This document shows, piece by piece, positions 44,343-53,951 of a stretch of 64,000 nt of DNA (the stretch's first letter is position 1; each line of letters begins with the position of its first letter). Where the stretch lies: the NCBI GenBank assembly GCA_021651055.1, contig JAJHOH010000001.1:310001-374000 (forward strand), given 5' to 3'. The notes beneath the pieces were generated by a model. The model was not told the DNA's origin, did not search any database, and saw only the letters and a program-made list of their open reading frames with translations. The DNA is from Candidatus Manganitrophus morganii (lineage in GTDB: Bacteria > Nitrospirota > Nitrospiria > SBBL01 > Manganitrophaceae). The translations under genes and the position numbers were made by a program.

Positions 44343-45748
44343 TATATCCCTCCCCTTCCAGACCAATCCTGGTTGTCGATGACGACCCCGCCATGAGACT
44401 GGCCCTCTCGGAAAGCCTTCGGCAGTCGGGGCATCCGGTGGTGATTGCTTCGAACGGAGAAGAAGCGTTGCGTCACTGCCGGGAACAGGCGATCGGTTTG
44501 ATGATGACCGATATCCGGATGCCCGGGATGAGCGGAATGGACCTTTTTCAGGAAGCGAAGAAGCTGATACCTTCCCTCCCCATCATCATCATGTCGGCAT
44601 TTGGAACGATTCAAGCCGCCGTCGAGGCGATGAAGTCGGGAGCGTTCGACTATCTTGTGAAGCCCTTTTCCCAAGAAGCGCTGGAGATGGTTATTCAGAG
44701 GGCGCTCTGCTCGCAGGAGCTCCCCGCCGCCAAACCGCCCCCTCTCCCGACCGCTCCCGCCGGACGGGCTTTACTGACTCAGGACCCGGGAATGTTGCGC
44801 CTGCTCAAAACGGCCGAAGTGGTCGCCGCAAGCCAAACCTCGATCCTTATCGAAGGGGAAAGCGGAACGGGGAAAGAGCTCCTGGCCCGCTTTATTCACG
44901 AACAGAGCCCGCGCGCCCATCGCCCCTTTATCGCGATCAACTGCGCCGCGGTGCCGGAGGCGTTGCTGGAAAGCGAGCTCTTCGGCTACGAAAAGGGGGC
45001 CTTCACCGGGGCCGCCGCAAGAAAGCCGGGCCGGTTCGAGCTCGCTCACACCGGAACCCTCCTTCTCGATGAAGTGAGCGAAATGCACCTGTCGCTCCAG
45101 GCCAAGCTGCTCCGGGTTCTGCAAGAGCGCGAAGTCGATCTTCTCGGGGGGAAGGGGCCGATCTCGCTCGACATCCGGGTCATCGCCACAACCAATCGTC
45201 CGTTGTGGGAAGAGGTCAACGCCGGACGTTTCCGCGAAGACCTCTACTATCGCCTCAATGTCTTTCCGTTGCGCCTCCCTCCCCTCCGCCATCGCGTGGT
45301 TGATATTCCCCTGCTCGCCGATCACTTCATCAAAAAGGGATCGGCCAAAAATCAAAAGTCGGTCCTCTCTGTCTCGCCGGAGGCGCTCTCTCACTTAATG
45401 GGCCGGGAATGGCGTGGAAATATCCGTGAATTCGCGAATGTTATCGAGCGGGCGGTCCTCCTCTGCGACCGGGGGGTCATCACCCCCGATCATCTCCTCT
45501 TCGAAGCGTCTTCTGAGGCAAAGGCAGCCCCCCCGCCCCCGCGATCGACCACTGTTTGGGAAGCCGAGCGGGAGCTGATTTTGGAGACGCTCGAACGGGT
45601 CGGGGGAAACCGGACCCATGCCGCCCGGCACCTGGGGATCAGCATTCGAACCCTTCGGAACAAACTAAGAGAGTACCGGACCGCCGGATCAACAGACCCG
45701 CAACAGACCGCCGCCCCTGGGCGCGCGGATGAAGGAGGCACCTTATGA
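44339..45748 (+). CDS. FlrC/FleR-like sigma-54 response regulator
   Basis: 469 residues. Receiver (VVDDDPAM, Asp58 in MTDIRMPGMSG, VKPF), AAA+ domain ([27 protein letters not shown]) and Fis-type HTH (NRTHAARHLGISIRTLRNKLREYR) as in FlrC/FleR. Phosphorylated by the preceding kinase, it activates mid-level flagellar genes with sigma-54. Overlaps flgB as ATGA. Being inside the operon it may help control, it gives a feed-forward loop. Confidence 0.88.
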   Translation: MIYPSPSRPILVVDDDPAMRLALSESLRQSGHPVVIASNGEEALRHCREQAIGLMMTDIRMPGMSGMDLFQEAKKLIPSLPIIIMSAFGTIQAAVEAMKSGAFDYLVKPFSQEALEMVIQRALCSQELPAAKPPPLPTAPAGRALLTQDPGMLRLLKTAEVVAASQTSILIEGESGTGKELLARFIHEQSPRAHRPFIAINCAAVPEALLESELFGYEKGAFTGAAARKPGRFELAHTGTLLLDEVSEMHLSLQAKLLRVLQEREVDLLGGKGPISLDIRVIATTNRPLWEEVNAGRFREDLYYRLNVFPLRLPPLRHRVVDIPLLADHFIKKGSAKNQKSVLSVSPEALSHLMGREWRGNIREFANVIERAVLLCDRGVITPDHLLFEASSEAKAAPPPPRSTTVWEAERELILETLERVGGNRTHAARHLGISIRTLRNKLREYRTAGSTDPQQTAAPGRADEGGTL

Positions 45749-46149
45749 TCTCGAGCTTGTTTAGCAAAACCATCGGCCTGCTGGGGCAGGCCCTCGATCT
45801 GCGGAGTGAACGGCATCGGGTGATCACAGCCAATATCGCAAATCAGGATACCCCCGGCTACAAAGCGATGGAGGTGAATTTCAAGGAGGCGCTCGGTTCC
45901 GCCTCGGGATCTCTTCCGCTATCGCTCGATCGGACCGACGCGGCGCATCTTTCTTCAGGCGGAAGCGTGTCGGCTTCTTCTCATGCGGCCGTCTCCCCCG
46001 GCGCTTCTCAGCGGCTCGACGGGAACACTGTCAACGGGGAGCAGGAGATGGCCAAACTCGCCGAAAATACCCTCTTCTATACGGCGACGACGCAGATATT
46101 AAGCGGAAAACTCAGAGGCATTCGAAACGCAATCAGAGAAGGGAGATAA
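45745..46149 (+). CDS. flgB: Flagellar rod protein FlgB
   Basis: 134 residues with the rod signature RHRVITANIANQDTPGYKAMEVNF and the C-terminal helix. Proximal rod component. ATGA overlap with the activator gene and 3 bp before flgC. Confidence 0.94.
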   Translation: MISSLFSKTIGLLGQALDLRSERHRVITANIANQDTPGYKAMEVNFKEALGSASGSLPLSLDRTDAAHLSSGGSVSASSHAAVSPGASQRLDGNTVNGEQEMAKLAENTLFYTATTQILSGKLRGIRNAIREGR

Positions 46150-46152
46150 TCG

Positions 46153-46590
46153 ATGGACATTGAACAGGCATTCGCCATTTCGGCTTCGGCCCTCGATGCA
46201 CAACGGGCGAGATTAAACGTCATTTCCAGCAATCTCGCGAATGTGGAATCGACAAAAACAGCGGAGGGGGGACCCTATCGAAGAAAAGATGTCGTCTTCT
46301 CCGCCGCGCCGGCCGGAAGCTCTTTTGAAGAGGCCCTTCGATCGAATCTGGAAGGAAGCCAACCGGGGGTGTCGGTCACGCAGGTGATCCAAGATGACCG
46401 CCCCTTTAAGCGGCTCTACGAACCGCAACATCCCGACGCCGACCCGGACGGCTTCGTCCTCTATCCGAATATCAATGCGATGGAGGAGATGGTCAATATG
46501 ATCTCGGCCCTCCGCTCTTACGAGGCAAACGTCACCGCGCTGAACGCGACAAAAAGCATGGCGATGAAAGCATTGGAAATCGGAAGATAG
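46153..46590 (+). CDS. flgC: Flagellar rod protein FlgC
   Basis: 145 residues: SASALDAQRARLNVISSNLANVEST at the N-terminus, GGPYRRKDVVF, and C-terminal NAMEEMVNMISALRSYEANVTALNATK. Typical FlgC length and motifs. Between flgB and fliE. Confidence 0.95.
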   Translation: MDIEQAFAISASALDAQRARLNVISSNLANVESTKTAEGGPYRRKDVVFSAAPAGSSFEEALRSNLEGSQPGVSVTQVIQDDRPFKRLYEPQHPDADPDGFVLYPNINAMEEMVNMISALRSYEANVTALNATKSMAMKALEIGR

Positions 46591-46603
46591 CGAGGAGAAA
46601 ACA

Positions 46604-46894
46604 ATGGCGATACAACCGATCGGACCCAATCAAATTCATCCGACGCCTGCAGCGGGGGGTTCTGAAAAAACCGACGCTTCATTCGTAGACACGCTGAAGG
46701 AGTCGATTCGCCAGGTGAATGATGCCCAGCTGCAAGCCGATCAGGCGATCACCGATCTGACGACCGGCAAGCAGCAAGACCTTCATCAGACGATGATCGC
46801 CATCGAAAAGGCAAGCCTCTCATTTGAATTGATGATGCAGGTCCGGAACAAGATCGTCTCGGCCTATGAAGAAATCTCCCGAATGCAAATCTAA
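46604..46894 (+). CDS. fliE: Flagellar hook-basal body protein FliE
   Basis: 96 residues; the C-terminal half IEKASLSFELMMQVRNKIVSAYEEISRMQI is diagnostic. Links the MS-ring to the rod. 10 bp before fliF. Confidence 0.93.
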   Translation: MAIQPIGPNQIHPTPAAGGSEKTDASFVDTLKESIRQVNDAQLQADQAITDLTTGKQQDLHQTMIAIEKASLSFELMMQVRNKIVSAYEEISRMQI

Positions 46895-46904
46895 GAGGTA
46901 AACC

Positions 46905-48479
46905 ATGGCGGATATGTTTCAGCAGTTCAACGAACAGATGACCACCACCCCGCTGGCCAGAAAGATCGCCCTCTTGCTGGTTCTGGCGGCGACGGTTGCA
47001 GGCGGGGTCGTCCTCTGGCTTTGGGTGCAAAAACCGGAGTTTCAAATCCTCTATACCAACCTCTCTTCGGAGGACGCCGCTTCCGTGGTGGCCAAGCTGA
47101 AGGAAGGGCGCATCCCCTATGAGCTTTCGGCCGACAGCACCGCCGTGTCGGTTCCGACGGAGCGGGTCCATGAGCTTCGCCTTCAAATGGCGGGCCAGGG
47201 ACTTCCGCAGGGAGGAGGGGTCGGGTTTGAGATCTTCGACCGGAACAGCTTCGGGACAACCGAATTCGTTCAAAAGCTGAACTATCGGAGGGCGCTTCAG
47301 GGAGAACTGAGCCGAACCATCGGCCAGCTCGCCGAGGTGAGCAAAGCGCGGGTTCATCTCGTCGTTCCGGAGCGAACCCTCTTCTCCGAACGGAAAGAGC
47401 CGTCGCGCGCCTCGGTCGTCATCACCCTTCGCGCCGGAAAACGGCTTTCCGAAGGGCAGGTTCAGGGGATCATCCACCTCGTTTCGAGCAGTGTGGAGGG
47501 ATTGAGCCCTCAAACCGTTACGGTGGTCGACAGTCACGGCCAGATCCTCTCGAGACCGGGCGACGGATCGTCCCCCGTCCAGATGACCTCCGCTCAGCTC
47601 GATTACCAGAAGCATCTTGAAAAAGAAATCGAAGGGAAAATTCAGAGCATGCTTGAGACGGTCGTCGGGACCGGGAAGGCGGTGGTGCGGGTGACCAGTC
47701 TTCTGGACCTTCGCCAGGTCGAACACACTGAAGAAAAATTCGACCCCGATACACAGGTGGTGCGAAGCGAACAGCGCGCGCAGGAAGAGTTGAGCGGGAG
47801 CTCCGCCTCCGCCGGTTCGTCCGGCGTCCCCGGTGTTTTGTCCAACGTTCCTCCCGGGACGCAGGCGGGGTCCCCGGCCGGGGCCACCAGCACCAATAAC
47901 TCGCAAAAGAAGAATGAAGTGATCAACTACGAAATCAGCAAAACGGTCAGCCGGATCATCGAGCCGTTCGGAACAATCCAAAAGCTCTCGGTCGCGGCAT
48001 TGGTCGACGGCACCTATGAAGCCGCCGAGGGCGACACCCCCCGGAAGTATCTCCCGAGGAACGCGGAAGAGATGGCCAAGCTGGAGGAGCTGGTCAAAAA
48101 AGCAATGGGCTTCTCCGCGGAGCGGCAGGATCAGGTCGAGGTGGTCAATGTTCCTTTTGAATCCAACGCCCTCCTGGATGAAGAAACCGCCGCCGAGGAG
48201 CCGGCCGGAAACGCGTTCGCCCAGTGGCTTCCCTTCGTCCGCTACGGGATCGGCGTGGTCGTCGGGTTGATCGGCTTTATTTTTGTGGTTCGCCCCGTCC
48301 TCAAGGCGCTCCTCGCACCATCGCCGACGCCGGTCGCTTACCCTCCCGTCCGGGGACAGATGTCAGCTCCCTTCGGAGAACTGCCAGGTGCGCCCGGGGC
48401 GGAGCAGATGGTTCAGATGGCGAGACAAAATCCTCAGGCTGCAACGAAGGTGGTCAAGCAATGGCTCAAAGAGAAATAA
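46905..48479 (+). CDS. fliF: Flagellar MS-ring protein FliF
   Basis: 524 residues. TM1 (IALLLVLAATVAGGVVLWLW), ring-building motifs (LYTNLSSEDAASVVAKLKEG, VGFEIFDRNSFGTTEFVQKLNY), a Gly/Ser/Ala-rich periplasmic insert (around 300-345), TM2 (YGIGVVVGLIGFIFVVRPVL), and a short cytoplasmic tail that binds FliG. Slightly shorter than many FliF proteins. Confidence 0.96.
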   Translation: MADMFQQFNEQMTTTPLARKIALLLVLAATVAGGVVLWLWVQKPEFQILYTNLSSEDAASVVAKLKEGRIPYELSADSTAVSVPTERVHELRLQMAGQGLPQGGGVGFEIFDRNSFGTTEFVQKLNYRRALQGELSRTIGQLAEVSKARVHLVVPERTLFSERKEPSRASVVITLRAGKRLSEGQVQGIIHLVSSSVEGLSPQTVTVVDSHGQILSRPGDGSSPVQMTSAQLDYQKHLEKEIEGKIQSMLETVVGTGKAVVRVTSLLDLRQVEHTEEKFDPDTQVVRSEQRAQEELSGSSASAGSSGVPGVLSNVPPGTQAGSPAGATSTNNSQKKNEVINYEISKTVSRIIEPFGTIQKLSVAALVDGTYEAAEGDTPRKYLPRNAEEMAKLEELVKKAMGFSAERQDQVEVVNVPFESNALLDEETAAEEPAGNAFAQWLPFVRYGIGVVVGLIGFIFVVRPVLKALLAPSPTPVAYPPVRGQMSAPFGELPGAPGAEQMVQMARQNPQAATKVVKQWLKEK

Positions 48480-48521
48480 TGCGATTGTCGGCCTCTTCTT
48501 TGAACAGCGTCGGATGAGGGA

Positions 48522-49523
48522 ATGATGCGGAAGTTGACCGGCGCCGATAAAACCGCGATTCTCCTGATGACCCTGGGGGAGGACCTTGCCTCGGAGGTCT
48601 TGAAGCATCTCGATCCGAAAGAGATCCGGAAGATCAGCGGGACCATTGCGAAACTCTCCGACATCTCCCAGGAGGAGGTCGATTCGGTCTTGGGTGAATT
48701 TGCAGAACAGGCGGGGGCGGGGGGGGGCCCGAAGCTGGGGGGAAGAGATTATCTGCAACGGGTCTTGACGCGAGCACTGGGCCAAGAAAAGGCGGCCAAG
48801 GTGATGGAAGGCTTCCCCGCCGCCGAAGAGGCCGGGCTGGAGGAATTGAAGTGGACCGAGCCGAAGGCATTGGCCGACCTCCTTCTCGCCGAGCACCCGC
48901 AGACGGTGGCCCTCATCCTCACCCACCTCGATTCCACCCAAGGAAGCCAAATCCTCAGCCAATTCCCGGAAGCGCTTCGCGCCGACATCGTCCTCCGGAT
49001 GGCGACGCTGGAAGAGATCCCGCAGGGAATCATGAAGGAAATTACGGAAGCCCTTCAGGGGGAATTGAAACTGGTCAGCGCCCCTCCCGGAAAGAAGATC
49101 TCGGGGGTGAAGCTGGTCGCCGATCTCTTGAATCAGGTCGATCAAGCCACCGAGCAAGCGATTTTGGCCTCGATCTCCCAAAACAACCCGGAGCTGGCCG
49201 AAAAAATAAACCAATTGATGTTTACTTTCGACGACCTGATTCAGCTCGACGACCGGGGCATCCAAGAGATGCTCAAAGAGGTCAACAAGGATTCTCTCGC
49301 CGTTGCATTGAAGGCGGTCAAAGAAGAGGTCAAGCAGAAGATCTTCCGGAACATGTCCGAGCGGGCGGTGTCGCTCCTCACCGAAGATATGGAAGTGCGC
49401 GGACCGGTCAAGGTCAGCGAAGTGGAAAAGACGCAGCAGGCGATCCTCAAGATTGTCCGGCGGTTGATCGACGAAGGGAAAATCGCACTCGGAGGAAAGG
49501 GAGATGGAGACGCACTTGTCTAA
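48522..49523 (+). CDS. fliG: Flagellar motor switch protein FliG
   Basis: 333 residues. N-terminal LTGADKTAILLMTLGEDLASEV, middle EHPQTVALILTHLDS, and C-terminal torque helix with charged residues (FDDLIQLDDRGIQEMLKEV, LKAVKEEVKQKIFRNMSERA). Couples MotA to rotor. Its 3' end overlaps fliH by 20 bp. Confidence 0.96.
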   Translation: MMRKLTGADKTAILLMTLGEDLASEVLKHLDPKEIRKISGTIAKLSDISQEEVDSVLGEFAEQAGAGGGPKLGGRDYLQRVLTRALGQEKAAKVMEGFPAAEEAGLEELKWTEPKALADLLLAEHPQTVALILTHLDSTQGSQILSQFPEALRADIVLRMATLEEIPQGIMKEITEALQGELKLVSAPPGKKISGVKLVADLLNQVDQATEQAILASISQNNPELAEKINQLMFTFDDLIQLDDRGIQEMLKEVNKDSLAVALKAVKEEVKQKIFRNMSERAVSLLTEDMEVRGPVKVSEVEKTQQAILKIVRRLIDEGKIALGGKGDGDALV

Positions 49524-50151
49524 AGTGGTCCGTTCCGGAGAGACGAATGAAAAGGGAGTGTCGGCTTATACATTGCGGGAGGTCTCCCCTGCGCTGTCGC
49601 ACCCTTCATCCTCCCTCCCCGACCAAATCGGGGGAAGACTCTCGGCGATCGAACGCGACGCTTATGAGCGTGGATTCGCATCGGGGGAGCGGGCCGGAAA
49701 GGAGTTGGGTCTCAAACAGGTCGAGGCCTCGCACCAACTCGTCACACGCCTGATCGAAGCGCTCCAGAAGGTCAAGCCGACTCTTTTAGAAAGCGCCGAA
49801 AAGGAGATCCTCCAGATCGCCGTCGCCGTCGCCCGCCGCATTCTCCGGCAGGAATTCGGCCACAATCCGGAGCATCTTCTTGGGGCGATTCGCGCCGTTC
49901 TCCAAAAGATGGGTCAGATCGAATCGTTGGTGATCCGTCTCCATCCGCACGATCTGGAACGCCTCCGGAAGGAGCGGAATAAAGTGGTAGAATTGATCGG
50001 AAACGTGCAGTGGTTCCGGCTGGAGCCCGATGCAAGCCTTCTCCAGGGAGAGTGCCTCGTGGAGAGCAATGATCAGATCGTCGATCTGAGGATCGACAGC
50101 CAACTCTCGGTGATTGAAGAAGAACTTCTAAAAACAGACAACTCGAAATGA
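49504..50151 (+). CDS. fliH: Flagellar export ATPase regulator FliH
   Basis: 215 residues. RDAYERGFASGERAGKELG (FliH heptad/GxxxG region) then a helical C-terminal domain (EILQIAVAVARRILRQEF, LVIRLHPHDLERLRKER). Links FliI to the C-ring. Overlaps fliG and fliI. Confidence 0.9.
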   Translation: METHLSKVVRSGETNEKGVSAYTLREVSPALSHPSSSLPDQIGGRLSAIERDAYERGFASGERAGKELGLKQVEASHQLVTRLIEALQKVKPTLLESAEKEILQIAVAVARRILRQEFGHNPEHLLGAIRAVLQKMGQIESLVIRLHPHDLERLRKERNKVVELIGNVQWFRLEPDASLLQGECLVESNDQIVDLRIDSQLSVIEEELLKTDNSK

Positions 50152-51464
50152 AACCGGCGACGGCAAAATACCTCGACCAGCTCCAAGGAATCGATCCGGC
50201 CCCTCCCTATGGACGGGTTTCTCAGGCGATCGGTCTGGTTCTCGAAGGGCATGCCTCGATCTCCGCCATCGGCGAAGTGTGCGAGATCTCCTCCCTCGGG
50301 ATCGGAACACGTCTCCTGGCGGAGGTGGTCGGCTTTCGCGAGAACAAGGTTTTATTGATGCCCCTCGGAGAGCTCGCCGGGATCGGTCCGGGAAGCTCCA
50401 TCGTCAGCCGCGGGCATCAAGCGACCGCGGCGGTCGGGGAAAGTCTGTTGGGAAGGGTCATCGATGGTCTCGGAAACCCGATCGACGGAAAGGGTCCTTT
50501 GAAGGAGACCGAAACACACCCGCTTTACCTCTCCCCGCCCAACCCCCTCGAACGGCAACGGATTACCCGCCCGCTGGACCTCGGAATCCGAGCCATCAAC
50601 GGACTGCTTACCTGCGGGAGCGGGCAGCGGATGGGGATCTTCGCCGGCAGCGGCGTCGGAAAGAGTGTCCTGATGGGAATGATCGCCCGATTCACCGCCG
50701 CCGACGTGAACGTCATTGCATTGATCGGCGAGCGCAGCCGAGAGGTCAAAGAGTTCATCGAGAAAGACCTTGGAGAAGAGGGGCTTCGGCGTTCGGTCGT
50801 TGTGGTTGCCACCTCCGACCAACCCCCGCTTGTCCGCCGCCGGGGGGCGTTCCTCTCCATGACGATCGCCGAATATTTTCGAAACCGGGGGGGTCAGGTT
50901 CTCCTGATGATGGATTCGCTCACCCGCCTCGCCCACGCGCAGCGGGAAATCGGTCTCGCGATCGGGGAGCCGCCGACGACGAAGGGGTATACCCCCTCCG
51001 TTTTCGCCCTTCTCCCGAAATTTCTTGAACGGGCCGGCACCGGCACCGGCACCGGAACAATCACCGGTCTCTTCACCGTCCTGGTCGAAGGGGACGACCT
51101 GAACGATCCGATCCCCGACGCCGTCCGCGCGATTCTGGACGGGCACATCGTTCTCTCGCGTGAACTGGCGGCGCAAAACCAATACCCGGCGATCGATCTT
51201 CTCAACAGCACCAGCCGCGTGATGATCGATTTGATCAATCCGGATCATCTGGAGCTGGCGCGGAGTTTCTCCGATCTGATGGCGAATTACAAAAAGGTAG
51301 AAGATCTCATCAACATCGGCGCCTATAAACCGGGAAGCAATCCGAAAGTCGATCAGGCGCTGGCCCGATGGGATCGGATCCAGGCGTATCTTCGTCAACA
51401 AATCAATGAAAAGGTCGATTTCCAGGAAAGCCTTCAGGCGCTGCGGAAAGTCGTCAGAGAGTGA
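50148..51464 (+). CDS. fliI: Flagellum-specific ATPase FliI
   Basis: 438 residues. Walker A at 166-173 (AGSGVGKS), Walker B VLLMMDSLTRLA, and the family block GEPPTTKGYTPSVFALLPK. F1-ATPase-like hexamer that releases substrates from chaperones for export. ATGA overlap with fliH. Confidence 0.97.
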   Translation: MKPATAKYLDQLQGIDPAPPYGRVSQAIGLVLEGHASISAIGEVCEISSLGIGTRLLAEVVGFRENKVLLMPLGELAGIGPGSSIVSRGHQATAAVGESLLGRVIDGLGNPIDGKGPLKETETHPLYLSPPNPLERQRITRPLDLGIRAINGLLTCGSGQRMGIFAGSGVGKSVLMGMIARFTAADVNVIALIGERSREVKEFIEKDLGEEGLRRSVVVVATSDQPPLVRRRGAFLSMTIAEYFRNRGGQVLLMMDSLTRLAHAQREIGLAIGEPPTTKGYTPSVFALLPKFLERAGTGTGTGTITGLFTVLVEGDDLNDPIPDAVRAILDGHIVLSRELAAQNQYPAIDLLNSTSRVMIDLINPDHLELARSFSDLMANYKKVEDLINIGAYKPGSNPKVDQALARWDRIQAYLRQQINEKVDFQESLQALRKVVRE

Positions 51465-51513
51465 AGGAAGAAGTGAGAAGGGTCGCCCCCGTCACGTTAC
51501 TTAAAGAGGAGCC

Positions 51514-51957
51514 ATGCCCCGATACCAGTCAAAATTAGACGCCGTTCTTCGACAGCGGAAGCGTCGCGAGGGAGAGGTTCAAGAAGAGTTCATTGAAATG
51601 AAACACGACCTCGACACGGCGCAAGATCAGCTCCATCGCCTTCACAGGGAATTGGAATCGGCTCTGAAAGATCTGGCAGAGCAGCAGGTAAAGGGGATCG
51701 CTCCCGGCGAGCTCGATCTTTATTATCGCCTCATCAAGCATCAGCACGATCGGCTGGAAGAGCGGCGGAAAGCCCTCCAGCATCTCGCCGATCGATGCGA
51801 GAAAAAACGGGAGGACCTGCTTGAAGCAACCCGCGAGAAAAAAGTGGTGGAAAAAATAGAGGAAAAAAGAAAAGATCTCTATTTAAAAGAGCTCGAGAAA
51901 AAAGAAAGGAATCTTCTCGATGAATTGGCCGGGCGGCCGAAGCGGGAGTCGCCATGA
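51514..51957 (+). CDS. fliJ: Flagellar export chaperone FliJ
   Basis: 147 residues, almost entirely a charged coiled coil (LDAVLRQRKRREGEVQEEF, KDLYLKELEKKERNLLDEL), the FliJ pattern that acts as the FliI central stalk. Sequence motifs are weak in this family, so position after fliI is important evidence. AGAGGAG precedes the ATG. Confidence 0.85.
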   Translation: MPRYQSKLDAVLRQRKRREGEVQEEFIEMKHDLDTAQDQLHRLHRELESALKDLAEQQVKGIAPGELDLYYRLIKHQHDRLEERRKALQHLADRCEKKREDLLEATREKKVVEKIEEKRKDLYLKELEKKERNLLDELAGRPKRESP

Positions 51958-52484
51958 TCTCTCTGCAAAAGGCCCTCCTGCTCGCTTTCTTCTTCTTTTC
52001 AGCGATCTCTCCCCTCTATGCCCAAACAGAGCCGGTGAAGGCGGGGGAGATGATCACCGACACCCCCCCTCCCTCCCCTCTCCCCGATTTGTCCGCCCCC
52101 GCCGCGATGATCCAGGCGATCGAGCAGAGAAAAAACGAGCTCGAAAAAAGATCTCAAGAGCTCGATCAAAAAGAAGAACGGCTTCGGCTGATGGAGCAAG
52201 AGGTCGGTCAGATGCTGAAAAAATACTCCGAAATCCGAGAGGCATTGGAAGAAAAAGAGAAGAAACGGAAGCTGACCGAAGATGAACAGCTCGGACGGCT
52301 CGCAAAGATGTATGCGGTGATGCCGCCGGAAGAGGCGGCCGCGCGGATCGAAAAAATGGATGAATCGCTTGCGCTGAATCTTTTGGGGAAAATTAAGGAA
52401 AAGAGCGCCGCTCAAATCTTGACCAACTTAAGCCCGGTCAAGGCGGCCAAGCTGACGGAAAAACTGGCAAGGCCCCGCCGATAA
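51954..52484 (+). CDS. MotE-like periplasmic flagellar chaperone
   Basis: 176 residues. Signal peptide (LLLAFFFFSAISPLYA), a coiled coil (61-125, QRKNELEKRSQELDQKEERL), then an MgtE-N-type helical domain (LAKMYAVMPPEEAAARIEKM, AAQILTNLSPVKAAKLTEKL). This architecture matches MotE, a MotB-assisting chaperone found after fliJ in other bacteria. ATGA overlap with fliJ. Confidence 0.82.
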   Translation: MISLQKALLLAFFFFSAISPLYAQTEPVKAGEMITDTPPPSPLPDLSAPAAMIQAIEQRKNELEKRSQELDQKEERLRLMEQEVGQMLKKYSEIREALEEKEKKRKLTEDEQLGRLAKMYAVMPPEEAAARIEKMDESLALNLLGKIKEKSAAQILTNLSPVKAAKLTEKLARPRR

Positions 52485-52489
52485 TCCGC

Positions 52490-53587
52490 TCATAAAGAGA
52501 TTTGTTTTAAAAGGTCTTGGATTCTATCGAGACGCTCAAGGAGACGGCTCTCGTTTTCTTTTGAGAAGTGCGCCGCCTCCCCCAGCCCCTCCGCAAACAC
52601 ATCAATTTCCTCTGCAGGACACCCTAAACCGAGACGGTGACAGTACCGGTTGGCCAGAGCGACCAACGCCACCAGTTGCGGCCGTTCGGTCGCCTGATGA
52701 AACGTGTGGTGATGACGGATCACTTCCCTTAACCAGGACTGCAGCTTCCAGGTGGCGGCAACAAAGCTGCCCGCGTTACAATGATAATCAGTGAGAACCA
52801 CTTCCAGATCCTTATCATTCCACTCCCGATCCAACCATGCCCGCTTCTTCTGTTTTTGAGCCTCTTCATTCAACGCCGTGTAGATGATCAGCTTTCCAAT
52901 ATCATGCAGCAGTCCCCCCATGAAGGCATCCTCCCTCTCCTTCAGGCCTGTTAACTCGGCGAGCAAGGCTGCGAGGTAGGCGCAAGCGACGGCATGCTGA
53001 TTGAGCCGGCGGCACTCCTCTCGATAAAACCCTCCGACAAACTCCTTCGAGAGCATGGAAAATCCGAGCACCAAGATTCGAACCTGATCGAGCCCGATTC
53101 GCGTGATCGCCGTCGGAAGAGAATCGAACTTGTAAGCCCCTCCATAATAGGTCGAGTTCGCAATCCGAATAATATTGGAAGTAATCGCTTGATCATTGGC
53201 GATGATCTTGGCGAGATCCATTGAGCTGGCGTTGTAGCCCATGAGCAGGATTCGGTCGGCCACCTGGGGGATCGGCGGAACCTGGAAGTTGCTGTCGCTC
53301 ATTTTTTCGGCGACAAGCGTCCTGAGTCGCTCCTCTCCCCGTTTTGCATCTTCGCTTTTTACAACCGGTTGGGCTTCGGCCGGACTCGGACGTTTCTCGA
53401 TCAGCTCATCAATCACCTTTTTCACAGTAAGAACCGGCTCGGCAGGAACCGCTTTTTCGTCTCGCTTTTCATTGGAGGAGGTTCCGACGGCAGGCGGCGC
53501 GGTCGGTACTTTATTGACCTGAAGCGCGATTTCATGACGGCAGTGGGGACAGACAATGATTGCCTGTGGGGGCTGCTCCGTATTCAT
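52490..53587 (-). CDS. HDOD-domain signalling protein with short Cys-X2-Cys N-terminus
   Basis: 365 residues from the ATG at 53587, preceded by AGGAGAGTCG; a start at 53629 lacks a ribosome site. N-terminal CPHCRHEI (half zinc-ribbon), a Pro/Glu-rich linker, then an HDOD domain (VPPIPQVADRILLMG, DLAKIIANDQAITSNIIRIANS, GGLLHDIGKLIIYTALN). It keeps an HD pair, which HDOD proteins usually lack for catalysis. It faces the flagellar operon tail-to-tail. Role unknown; possibly stress or motility signalling. Confidence 0.8.
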   Translation of the reverse strand: MNTEQPPQAIIVCPHCRHEIALQVNKVPTAPPAVGTSSNEKRDEKAVPAEPVLTVKKVIDELIEKRPSPAEAQPVVKSEDAKRGEERLRTLVAEKMSDSNFQVPPIPQVADRILLMGYNASSMDLAKIIANDQAITSNIIRIANSTYYGGAYKFDSLPTAITRIGLDQVRILVLGFSMLSKEFVGGFYREECRRLNQHAVACAYLAALLAELTGLKEREDAFMGGLLHDIGKLIIYTALNEEAQKQKKRAWLDREWNDKDLEVVLTDYHCNAGSFVAATWKLQSWLREVIRHHHTFHQATERPQLVALVALANRYCHRLGLGCPAEEIDVFAEGLGEAAHFSKENESRLLERLDRIQDLLKQISL

Positions 53588-53951
53588 CGACTCTCCTGAT
53601 TCGAGAGGGGGCCGGTCACTTTGATCCATTTCAGCCGCTCACTGCTCCCTTCGTACTTACGAAATAAACTGCATGAGGACAACTTCCGAGTAAAAGTATA
53701 GCATACCGAAATGCCGTGAACTCTCCTGTCATCTTTGAAACTTACGGGAAAAGGTTCCAATCGCCTAAGGATCAACCCGATAAAGGCCTTGACAAGCCCG
53801 GAAACCCTTCGTTATAGTCAAAAGCCTATCGGAATATTTTTTCAGCGTCCTTACAGTTATTGAATGGATGCGTTCGCGTTTTTTATCACGTCCGGAAGTT
53901 CGCAAGCTCAAATCGGAAAAGTGTCGTTCATACAGAGTAGGAGGAGAGAAC
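53588..53951. other. Divergent intergenic region
   Basis: 364 bp between the HDOD gene (minus) and the DsrE cluster (plus). It holds a sigma-70 promoter for the plus strand (53789-53818). For the minus strand there is only a TGC-TATACT extended -10 at 53695-53703, without a clear -35. No gene was recognised. Confidence 0.55.
53789..53818 (+). promoter_or_regulatory. Sigma-70 promoter for the dsrE-like/tusA cluster
   Basis: TTGACA (53789-53794), 18-nt spacer, TATAGT (53813-53818). Predicted start near 53825, giving a leader of about 127 nt. A GGAGGAGAG ribosome site stands right before the first gene. Confidence 0.7.

Noticed and set aside
43017-44366. 449-codon minus-strand open frame
   Set aside because: Lies opposite the FlrB-like kinase, which has all kinase motifs in the plus frame. 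Composition of the antisense product is not protein-like.
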